Positions 25,330 to 32,452 of a stretch of DNA of 64,000 bases are shown one piece after another (positions within the stretch are counted from its first letter, which is position 1; each line of letters begins with the position of its first letter). A program made the translations under genes and the position numbers. The DNA comes from Saccharibacillus nicotianae (lineage in GTDB: Bacteria > Bacillota > Bacilli > Paenibacillales > Paenibacillaceae). Where the stretch lies: the NCBI RefSeq assembly GCF_042681745.1, contig NZ_JBHUGF010000011.1, positions 741,152 through 805,151 on the forward strand, read 5' to 3'. The notes beneath the pieces are model-generated. The model was not told the DNA's origin and ran no database searches. It was given only the letters and a program-made list of their open reading frames with translations.

Positions 25330-27843
25330 ATGAGTGATACAGGGTTACGAAGAGAAGACGTGGAGCTTTTAGCACCTGCGGGTGACTGGGACTGCATGCG
25401 GGCGGCGGTAGCCAATGGGGCAGACGCAGTCTTTTTTGGCGTGGAGAAGTTCAATGCGCGGGCTCGTGCAAACAATTTCCGTATGGATGAACTGCCTGAG
25501 ATTATGTCGTTTTTGCATAGTTATGGAGTCAAAGGGTTTTTAACCTTTAATATACTGGTATTTGAAAATGAATTGTCCGATGCTCGCGAATTGATCGATG
25601 CTTGTGTTGTTGCAGGTGTCGATGCAGTTATCGTACAGGATTTGGGATTAGTTAAAATGATTCGTGAGATTTCACCAGACTTCCCGATTCATGGTTCGAC
25701 GCAGATGACGATCACATCGCCAGAAGCAGTTGAATTTACCAAGCCATTTGATATCGAACGTGTTGTACTTGGACGTGAAAATAACCTCAAACAAATCAAA
25801 AAGATCGGTGAGCAAGCACGCCTACCGATGGAAGTATTTGTTCATGGAGCGTTATGTGTATCCTATTCCGGTCAGTGTCTAACTTCTGAAATGTGGGGTG
25901 GACGTTCTGCAAACCGCGGAGAATGTGCGCAAGCTTGTCGTTTGCCATATGATCTAATGGTCGATGGAACGCAGAAGATTATGGGAGATGTAACGTATTT
26001 GCTTTCTCCTAAAGACTTGGCGGCGATCGATATTATGCCTGAATTAATCGAAGCAGGTGTGACTTCTTTCAAAATTGAAGGTCGTCTCAAAACACCTGAA
26101 TATGTAGCCAACGTTGTAAGCAAATATCGTAAAGCGATCGATCGTTATTTTGAAGGAGATCGTGATTCAATTACACGCGAAGATATTCGTGAATTGGAAC
26201 AAAGCTTTTCTCGTGGATTTACACATGGTTTCTTAGATGGAACAAACAATAAGAAATTAGTAGACGGTACATTCCCGAAAAGCCGTGGGGTGTATATGGG
26301 ACGTGTCGAGCAAGTATTACGTGATGGGGTAGTCTGCCGCTTAGAAGCTCCGCTTAAACGTGGCGATGGTATCGTATTCGATGCTGGAGATCCTACGCAA
26401 AAAGAGCAAGGCGGACGTGTCTATGATCTACGTCGTAAAGGCGTGAAGATTGAAGGCGAAGCAGACGAAACATGGATGGTGGATATTATTCCAGGTCGTA
26501 ATAATGTGAATCTGCATCGTGTACATGTTGGTGATAAAGTCTGGAAAACCAATGATCCTGCACTCGATAAACGGATGAGACAAAGTTTTGACACTGAGAA
26601 GCCTTATCGTGTATTCCCTGTTCATGTCAAAGCTGTCGGTCATGTAGGACAGCCTTTAGTAACATGGTGGACTGATGTACAAAAAGGAGTCACTGTACGT
26701 GTCGACTCTGAAATGGAACTAGAAATCGCTGCTAAACGTCCAATGACTTCTGAATTATTGGAAGAACAATTTGGTCGTCTGGGAGGAACGGTGTTCCAAC
26801 TGGATCAATTAGAAGTGCAATTGCATGGTGATATTATTATCCCAATGCGTGAATTAAATAATATTCGTCGTCAAGCAGTAGAACAACTGGCTGGAGAGCG
26901 TCCGAAGCCACCTGTATATATTCAACGTGATATCGAAGTCTATGGCGATTCTGTAGCTGCATCTGCGCCTGTTCAAGGCACAGCAGCGACATTGACAGCA
27001 CTATGCCGTAGCGTAGAGCAAGTAGAAGCTGCACTACAAGCAGGGATTGAAATGATCTATGCTGACTTTGAATTTATTAAGCAATTTCCTGCTGCTGTTG
27101 CTGCTGTACGTGCAGCCGGTAAAAAAATCGCTTTAGCGACACCACGTATTCATATGCCGGGTGAAAATGGGTATCATGCGAATATTCTACGTCTACAACC
27201 GGATGCGGTATTAGTGCGTAACACAGGCGCATTGTATTACTATTTGAGTCGTCGTCAGACACATCCAGAAGAAAATCATCCAGAACTGATCGGTGATTTC
27301 TCTTTGAATGTAGCGAATCACAAAACAGTTGATTTATTCCTTGAAGCTGGTGTAGATCGTATTACGCCTTCTTATGATTTGAATATTCAACAAATGGTGG
27401 ATTTGCTCAGTCGTACACAGACTTCTCAATTAGAAGTCGTTATTCATCAGCATATGCCAATGTTCCATACCGAACATTGCGTATATTGTACTTTCCTTAG
27501 CGAAGGCACAGACTATACCAACTGTGGTCGTCCTTGTGAAGAAAAACGTGTGTCGCTACAAGACCGTATCGGTATGTCTCATCCTGTACGTGTTGATGAA
27601 GGATGCCGGAATACGGTTTATAATGCGATCGAACAATCAGGTGCTGAATATTTGAGCGACTTCTTGCAATTAGGAGTGCCTAGTTACCGTATTGAGTTCT
27701 TGGAAGAAACGCCAGAGCAAGTAACAGAAGTCATCGAATTATACACCAAAGCGTTACGCGGTGAGATCAACGGTACTCAAGTATGGCGTACGTTGAAAGC
27801 AACTAACCAGTTAGGTGTAACTCGCGGACAATTGGTGAAGTAA
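25330..27843 (+). CDS. U32-family protein with C-terminal extension (RNA hydroxylation type)
   Basis: The 837-residue protein begins with the U32 signature ELLAPAGDWDCMRAAVANGADAVFFG. It carries the family cysteines in ALCVSYSGQC and RGECAQACR, and a second set in the C-terminal half (HCVYCTFLS, YTNCGRPC). U32 proteins are labelled peptidases, but characterised members (TrhP, RlhA) hydroxylate tRNA or 23S rRNA and bind an iron-sulfur cluster. This long form has an extra domain of about 400 residues (DUF3656-like plus a second barrel-like region). The frame is open from 25270, but ATG 25330 behind AGGAGG at 25311-25316 is preferred, with a 13-base spacer. Confidence 0.8.
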   Translation: MSDTGLRREDVELLAPAGDWDCMRAAVANGADAVFFGVEKFNARARANNFRMDELPEIMSFLHSYGVKGFLTFNILVFENELSDARELIDACVVAGVDAVIVQDLGLVKMIREISPDFPIHGSTQMTITSPEAVEFTKPFDIERVVLGRENNLKQIKKIGEQARLPMEVFVHGALCVSYSGQCLTSEMWGGRSANRGECAQACRLPYDLMVDGTQKIMGDVTYLLSPKDLAAIDIMPELIEAGVTSFKIEGRLKTPEYVANVVSKYRKAIDRYFEGDRDSITREDIRELEQSFSRGFTHGFLDGTNNKKLVDGTFPKSRGVYMGRVEQVLRDGVVCRLEAPLKRGDGIVFDAGDPTQKEQGGRVYDLRRKGVKIEGEADETWMVDIIPGRNNVNLHRVHVGDKVWKTNDPALDKRMRQSFDTEKPYRVFPVHVKAVGHVGQPLVTWWTDVQKGVTVRVDSEMELEIAAKRPMTSELLEEQFGRLGGTVFQLDQLEVQLHGDIIIPMRELNNIRRQAVEQLAGERPKPPVYIQRDIEVYGDSVAASAPVQGTAATLTALCRSVEQVEAALQAGIEMIYADFEFIKQFPAAVAAVRAAGKKIALATPRIHMPGENGYHANILRLQPDAVLVRNTGALYYYLSRRQTHPEENHPELIGDFSLNVANHKTVDLFLEAGVDRITPSYDLNIQQMVDLLSRTQTSQLEVVIHQHMPMFHTEHCVYCTFLSEGTDYTNCGRPCEEKRVSLQDRIGMSHPVRVDEGCRNTVYNAIEQSGAEYLSDFLQLGVPSYRIEFLEETPEQVTEVIELYTKALRGEINGTQVWRTLKATNQLGVTRGQLVK

Positions 27844-27875
27844 CAAGTAAAATCAAATAAGATCAGATTAAACTC

Positions 27876-27906
27876 AAAGAGAATGCTTCATAGCATTCTC
27901 TTTTTT
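27876..27906 (+). terminator. Intrinsic terminator after the U32 gene
   Basis: AGAGAATGCT and AGCATTCTCT form a perfect 10-bp stem with a TCAT loop, followed by six T residues. Confidence 0.9.
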
Positions 27907-28132
27907 GATTCTACTTTCTATATTTCTTTGATTTCAAACCTACTTTTCAAATCTATTTTTGAATTGATTTCGCTCATTGATCTGCATTCATCTTAGTATT
28001 GTCGATGGATAAAGTAGATATAATACCATTCTTTTTAACTTATCTTTTTTTCTTTATATCTAGCAGATGTAAGGGTTCTCACAAAAGTCATAACACTTCT
28101 TATTTGAGTCGTAGATGAAAATTAAGGGTAAT

Positions 28133-28173
28133 TTGGATAAGCAGTGACTTTGCTGTCGGCGAAGTCCATCCAA
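28133..28173 (+). promoter_or_regulatory. Strong leader hairpin upstream of otsAB
   Basis: Outer arms TTGGAT (28133-28138) and ATCCAA (28168-28173), and inner arms GACTTTGC (28146-28153) and GCGAAGTC (28159-28166, one wobble), nest into one structure. It is followed by a T-rich stretch ATATTTAGTTTTATC. It may be an attenuator or small-RNA terminator in the trehalose gene leader. Confidence 0.4.
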
Positions 28174-28262
28174 ATATTTAGTTTTATCTTATGGCAATTT
28201 ACACATAATGAAGTTCAACCAATCACATACTAATTTGACTATTGTTTAGGAGAGGGGATTCA

Positions 28263-30470
28263 ATGAGTAAAATTATTTTTGTATCCAACCGTTTACCTGT
28301 AACTGTAAAAAAAGGTGAAACAGAGATTGAATATAGTAAAAGTATAGGTGGACTAGCTACCGGTCTGAAAAGCTACCATGAACAATCAGATAGTCTTTGG
28401 GCAGGATGGCCTGGTGTAGCACAAGATGATCTTAACGAAGAAGAAACACAAACGATCAATAGTGAGTTGCAAGAATCCTATAATTGTTTGCCTATCTTTT
28501 TGTCTGAACAAGAAATTGAGCAATATTATCATGGATTCTGTAACGAAACAATATGGCCTTTATTCCATTATTTTAATGACAAAGCAGAGTACAATACAGA
28601 GACATGGGATGCTTATAAAAACGTCAATCAGAAGTTTTTTGATGCTTTAGAGCCTGTGATCGAACCAAATGACACGATCTGGATTCATGATTATCAGTTA
28701 ATGTTGCTTCCACAGATGATCAGAGAAAAATATCCCGATACTCGGATTGGGTTTTTTCTGCATATTCCATTCCCTTCATTCGAAATCTATCGCCTGTTAA
28801 TCTGGCGTGAAGAGATTTTGCAAGGGTTATTGGGAGCGAATCTGATCGGATTCCATACTTATGATTATGTACGCCACTTTTTGAGTAGTGTACGTCGCAT
28901 TTTAGGTAAAGAACATAATTTATACAAAATCAATGGAGAAACACATACGATTCAAGTCGATGCTTTTCCAATGGGAATTGATTACGACTACTTTGCAGCA
29001 CCGCATCAATCTCAGAATCTATCTTCAGAAGCACAAGAATTTATCGAAAGCACAAAAAGTGTACAAAATATTATCTCGGTCGATCGCTTAGATTACACGA
29101 AAGGGATTCCAGACCGCATTAAAGCGTTCAAACAATTTCTGGCGCAATACCCGGAATACCATGAGAAAGTACGCTTAAACCTTATCGTAGCGCCTTCTCG
29201 CGTCGGTGTAGAAGCATATGACTCACTAAAACGTGAAATTGAAGAGTTGGTTAGTGAAGTAAATGGTAAATACGGTACACTTAGCTGGATGCCAGTCTGG
29301 TTCTTTTTCCGTACATTTACGCAAGACGATCTTATCGCTTTCTACCGCAATAGTGATGTATTGTTAGTGACTCCACTACGGGATGGTATGAATCTGGTAG
29401 CCAAAGAATATATCGCTTCTCGTACCGATTACAAAGGTATGATTGTACTTAGTGAAACAGCGGGAGCAGCGAGTGAATTAGGCGAAGGTGTAATTGTGAA
29501 TCCGAACGATTATGGTGAAATCGCAGCAGGTATCAAAACAGCACTTGATATGCCGGATCATGAAAAAATCGAACGTAACAAAATGCTACATGTTCGTCTT
29601 TCCCGTTACAATGTGAAATTCTGGGCAGACGAATTCCTGGTAGCTCTAAAAAATACAACAGAAGAGCAGACACCTACGCGTCCGCTTCTTAATCTTAAAT
29701 CTGGATACTCAGATATGGAAAAAGTGTATAGCGATTCGGAAAAACGTCTATTATTCTTAGATTATGACGGTACACTGGTAGGATTTAAGCCTACACCAGA
29801 ACAAGCGAAGCCTGATGAAGAGTTGAAGAAATTGCTTGCTGATCTATGCGCAGATCCTCGTAATACAGTCGTTATTATTACAGGACGAGATCGTTTTGTA
29901 ATGGAAAAATGGTTAGGCGATCTGGATCTTCATATTATCGCTTCTCATGGTCTATGGTTCCGTAAGCCAGGAGCAGACGAAGAGTGGATGATGACCGTCA
30001 ATGTAGATAACGATTGGAAAGATACAATTCGTCATATTTTAGAAAAATATACTGATCGTACTCCAGGATCGTTGATAGAAGAAAAAGAATACTCTTTAGC
30101 ATGGCATTACAGACAGTGCGAACCTGATATGATCGGACTCAAACGTGATGAACTGAAAGAAGCGTTGTTGTCGATTACGAATTCGATGAGTATCGGTGTG
30201 CTAGAAGGTAATAAAGTGCTAGAAGTGAAAGATAACCGTATTAACAAAGGGCATGGAGCTCATTTGTTATTACGTGATCAAGAATATGACTTTATTTTGG
30301 GTGTAGGCGATGATACAACAGATGAAGATTTGTTCTCTGCGCTTCCTAAAGACTCGTATTCTGTCAAAATTGGAACAGGCAATACTCATGCCAATTACCG
30401 TCTCAAATCGGTAAAAGATATGCGTTTATTGCTTAAACGATTAGTGACACAAAACAAACAAGAAGTATAA
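28263..30470 (+). CDS. otsAB: Fused trehalose-6-phosphate synthase / phosphatase (OtsA-OtsB)
   Basis: The 735-residue bifunctional protein has an N-terminal GT20 domain (about 1-460) with VSNRLPVTV, SIGGLATGL, WIHDYQLMLLP, VDRLDYTKGIPDR and LRDGMNLVAKEY. It is joined to a C-terminal HAD phosphatase (about 485-730) with LFLDYDGTL, VIITGRDR and VGDDTTDEDLF. The first half makes trehalose-6-phosphate from UDP-glucose and glucose-6-phosphate; the second removes the phosphate. Trehalose protects against osmotic and drying stress. ATG 28263 follows AGGAGAGGGG; an upstream in-frame start at 28242 is less likely. The next gene, 50 bases on, makes its substrate UDP-glucose. Confidence 0.92.
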   Translation: MSKIIFVSNRLPVTVKKGETEIEYSKSIGGLATGLKSYHEQSDSLWAGWPGVAQDDLNEEETQTINSELQESYNCLPIFLSEQEIEQYYHGFCNETIWPLFHYFNDKAEYNTETWDAYKNVNQKFFDALEPVIEPNDTIWIHDYQLMLLPQMIREKYPDTRIGFFLHIPFPSFEIYRLLIWREEILQGLLGANLIGFHTYDYVRHFLSSVRRILGKEHNLYKINGETHTIQVDAFPMGIDYDYFAAPHQSQNLSSEAQEFIESTKSVQNIISVDRLDYTKGIPDRIKAFKQFLAQYPEYHEKVRLNLIVAPSRVGVEAYDSLKREIEELVSEVNGKYGTLSWMPVWFFFRTFTQDDLIAFYRNSDVLLVTPLRDGMNLVAKEYIASRTDYKGMIVLSETAGAASELGEGVIVNPNDYGEIAAGIKTALDMPDHEKIERNKMLHVRLSRYNVKFWADEFLVALKNTTEEQTPTRPLLNLKSGYSDMEKVYSDSEKRLLFLDYDGTLVGFKPTPEQAKPDEELKKLLADLCADPRNTVVIITGRDRFVMEKWLGDLDLHIIASHGLWFRKPGADEEWMMTVNVDNDWKDTIRHILEKYTDRTPGSLIEEKEYSLAWHYRQCEPDMIGLKRDELKEALLSITNSMSIGVLEGNKVLEVKDNRINKGHGAHLLLRDQEYDFILGVGDDTTDEDLFSALPKDSYSVKIGTGNTHANYRLKSVKDMRLLLKRLVTQNKQEV

Positions 30471-30520
30471 TAATAGATAATCTATAGATGCAATCAAGCA
30501 TAGAAAAAGGAGTTTGAATC

Positions 30521-31405
30521 ATGAAAATTCGTAAAGCGATTATTCCAGCAGCAGGACTAGGAACACGTTTCTTACCTGCAACCAAAGCAATGCCTAAAGA
30601 AATGTTACCGATTGTAGATAAACCAACGATTCAATATATTATCGAAGAAGCTGTAGCTTCCGGTATTGAAGATATTATTATCGTTACCGGTAAAGGCAAA
30701 CGCGCAATCGAAGATCATTTCGATTACTCGTTTGAATTGGAACAGAATTTGGAAGAAAAAGAAAAATGGAAACTGCTAGATGCTGTACGTGAATCTTCGG
30801 AAATGGCAGATATTCATTATATTCGTCAGAAAGAACCGAAAGGGCTAGGACATGCGATCTGGTGTGCTCGTAAATTTATCGGAGATGAGCCATTTGCAGT
30901 GCTTCTCGGCGATGATATTGTAGAATCTGATGTCCCTTGTCTGAAGCAGATGATGGATGTCTACGAGAAGCACGAGTCTTCTGTAGTCGGTGTTAAAGAA
31001 GTACCGTGGGAACACGTATCTCGTTACGGACTTGTGGATGCTGAACCGACAACAGAATCAGATCGTTTGTATAAAACAAATGGTCTAGTAGAGAAACCAC
31101 CACGGGAAGAAGCACCTTCTAACTTGGCGATCATGGGTCGTTACATTTTGACTCCTGAAATTTTCGATATTTTAGGGAATCAAGATGCAGGAGCAGGTGG
31201 CGAAATCCAGTTAACCGATGCGATTTCCAAATTAGGTGAAAAGCAAGATATCTTTGCTTACCAATTCGAAGGTCTACGTCATGATGTAGGTGAGAAAAGT
31301 GGATTCGTGCAAACAACGATTCACTATGCATTACAACATCCTGAATTGCGTGAATCAACATTAGAATATATACGCGAAGTTATGGCAAAAGAAGAAAATA
31401 AATAA
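30521..31405 (+). CDS. gtaB: UTP-glucose-1-phosphate uridylyltransferase, copy 1
   Basis: The 294-residue GalU/GtaB enzyme has nucleotide-binding IIPAAGLGTRFLPATKAMPKEM at its start, FAVLLGDDIV near residue 128 and GRYILTPEIFD. It makes UDP-glucose from glucose-1-phosphate and UTP. It is 50 bases behind otsAB with an AAAAAGGAG site, so it probably supplies UDP-glucose for trehalose synthesis in one transcript. The following gene is a near-identical paralogue. A terminator comes directly after the stop. Confidence 0.95.
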   Translation: MKIRKAIIPAAGLGTRFLPATKAMPKEMLPIVDKPTIQYIIEEAVASGIEDIIIVTGKGKRAIEDHFDYSFELEQNLEEKEKWKLLDAVRESSEMADIHYIRQKEPKGLGHAIWCARKFIGDEPFAVLLGDDIVESDVPCLKQMMDVYEKHESSVVGVKEVPWEHVSRYGLVDAEPTTESDRLYKTNGLVEKPPREEAPSNLAIMGRYILTPEIFDILGNQDAGAGGEIQLTDAISKLGEKQDIFAYQFEGLRHDVGEKSGFVQTTIHYALQHPELRESTLEYIREVMAKEENK

Positions 31406-31409
31406 AATA

Positions 31410-31449
31410 AAAGAGGCTTTCTCGTTATTAGAGAAAGTCTCTTTATTTT
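31410..31449 (+). terminator. Intrinsic terminator between the two gtaB copies
   Basis: AGAGGCTTTCTC and GAGAAAGTCTCT pair around GTTATTA with one mismatch, followed by TTATTTT. Confidence 0.8.
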
Positions 31450-31454
31450 ATAAG

Positions 31455-31484
31455 TTGGTTTACCTATAAAGAATGAAGTATATT
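31455..31484 (+). promoter_or_regulatory. Promoter candidate for gtaB copy 2
   Basis: TTGGTT at 31455-31460 and TATATT at 31479-31484 with an 18-base spacer. A dyad TATATCT/AGATATA at 31484-31503 directly abuts the GAGGAG ribosome-binding site. Confidence 0.4.
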
Positions 31485-31516
31485 ATATCTATTATTAGAT
31501 ATAGAGGAGAATGAAA

Positions 31517-32416
31517 TTGAAAATCCGCAAAGCGATTATTCCAGCAGCAGGACTAGGAACACGTTTCTTGCCTGCAACCAAAGCGATGCCCAAAGAAATG
31601 TTACCGATTGTAGATAAACCAACGATTCAATATATTATTGAAGAAGCTGTAGCTTCCGGGATTGAAGATATTATTATCGTTACAGGTAAAGGCAAACGCG
31701 CAATCGAAGACCATTTTGATTCCTCATTTGAACTGGAACACAATCTCGCTGAAAAAGAGAAATGGGATTTACTTGATGCCGTACGCAAGCCTTCGGAATT
31801 GGCAGATATTCACTATATTCGTCAGAAAGAACCGAAAGGACTAGGACATGCGATCTGGTGTGCTCGTAAATTTATCGGAGATGAGCCATTTGCTGTTTTG
31901 CTAGGTGATGATATTGTAGAATCTGATGTCCCTTGTCTGAAGCAGATGATGGATGTCTATGAAAAACATGAATCTTCTGTAGTCGGTGTCAAAGAAGTAT
32001 CGTGGGAACATGTATCTCGCTATGGATTGGTCGATGCTGAACCGACAACAGAATCAGATCGTTTATACAAAACGAACGGTCTAGTAGAAAAACCACCACG
32101 GGAAGAAGCACCTTCGAACTTAGCGATCATGGGTCGTTACATTTTGACTCCTGAAATTTTTGATATTTTAGGGAATCAAGATGCAGGAGCAGGTGGCGAA
32201 ATTCAATTAACCGATGCGATTTCAAAATTAGGCGAAAAGCAAGATATCTTTGCTTACCAATTCGAAGGTCTACGTCATGATGTGGGCGAGAAAAGTGGAT
32301 TCGTGCAAACAACGATTCATTATGCTTTGAAGCATCCCGAGTTGCGGGAAGAAACATTGAACTATTTACGTGCAGTCTTATTACAAGAAGAACAAAAAAA
32401 GGCTCTCTCTAATTAA
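31517..32416 (+). CDS. gtaB: UTP-glucose-1-phosphate uridylyltransferase, copy 2
   Basis: The 299-residue paralogue of the preceding gene differs at about eight positions before residue 163 and is identical for roughly the next 100 residues. It diverges only at the C-terminus, which ends in QEEQKKALSN. Catalytic motifs are intact. TTG 31517 (seven bases from GAGGAG and aligned with the start of copy 1) is preferred over ATG 31511. It has its own terminator and probably its own promoter, so it can be regulated apart from trehalose synthesis. It may feed the glycan genes that follow. Its stop codon lies in the loop of its own terminator. Confidence 0.93.
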   Translation: MKIRKAIIPAAGLGTRFLPATKAMPKEMLPIVDKPTIQYIIEEAVASGIEDIIIVTGKGKRAIEDHFDSSFELEHNLAEKEKWDLLDAVRKPSELADIHYIRQKEPKGLGHAIWCARKFIGDEPFAVLLGDDIVESDVPCLKQMMDVYEKHESSVVGVKEVSWEHVSRYGLVDAEPTTESDRLYKTNGLVEKPPREEAPSNLAIMGRYILTPEIFDILGNQDAGAGGEIQLTDAISKLGEKQDIFAYQFEGLRHDVGEKSGFVQTTIHYALKHPELREETLNYLRAVLLQEEQKKALSN

Positions 32417-32432
32417 AGAGAAAGCCTTTTTT
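32394..32432. terminator. Bidirectional terminator overlapping the end of gtaB copy 2
   Basis: GGCTCTCTCT (32401-32410) and AGAGAAAGCC (32417-32426) pair with one mismatch around AATTAA, flanked by an A-run and a T-run. The TAA stop at 32414-32416 is in the loop. It also serves the converging gene. Confidence 0.85.
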
Positions 32433-32452
32433 GTTGTAGATCAGAGTAAATA

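Larger units (their letters stand above)
27844..28262. other. 419-bp AT-rich intergenic region before the trehalose gene
   Basis: It contains the U32 gene terminator (27876-27906), a weak promoter (TATTGT at 27997-28002 and TATAAT at 28019-28024, 16 bases apart) and a strong 41-base hairpin at 28133-28173. I see no gene. Confidence 0.5.

Noticed and set aside
30521..32416. Tandem gtaB copies as an assembly artefact
   Set aside because: The copies differ in sequence, start codon, C-terminus, flanks and terminators, so they are real paralogues as far as sequence can tell.
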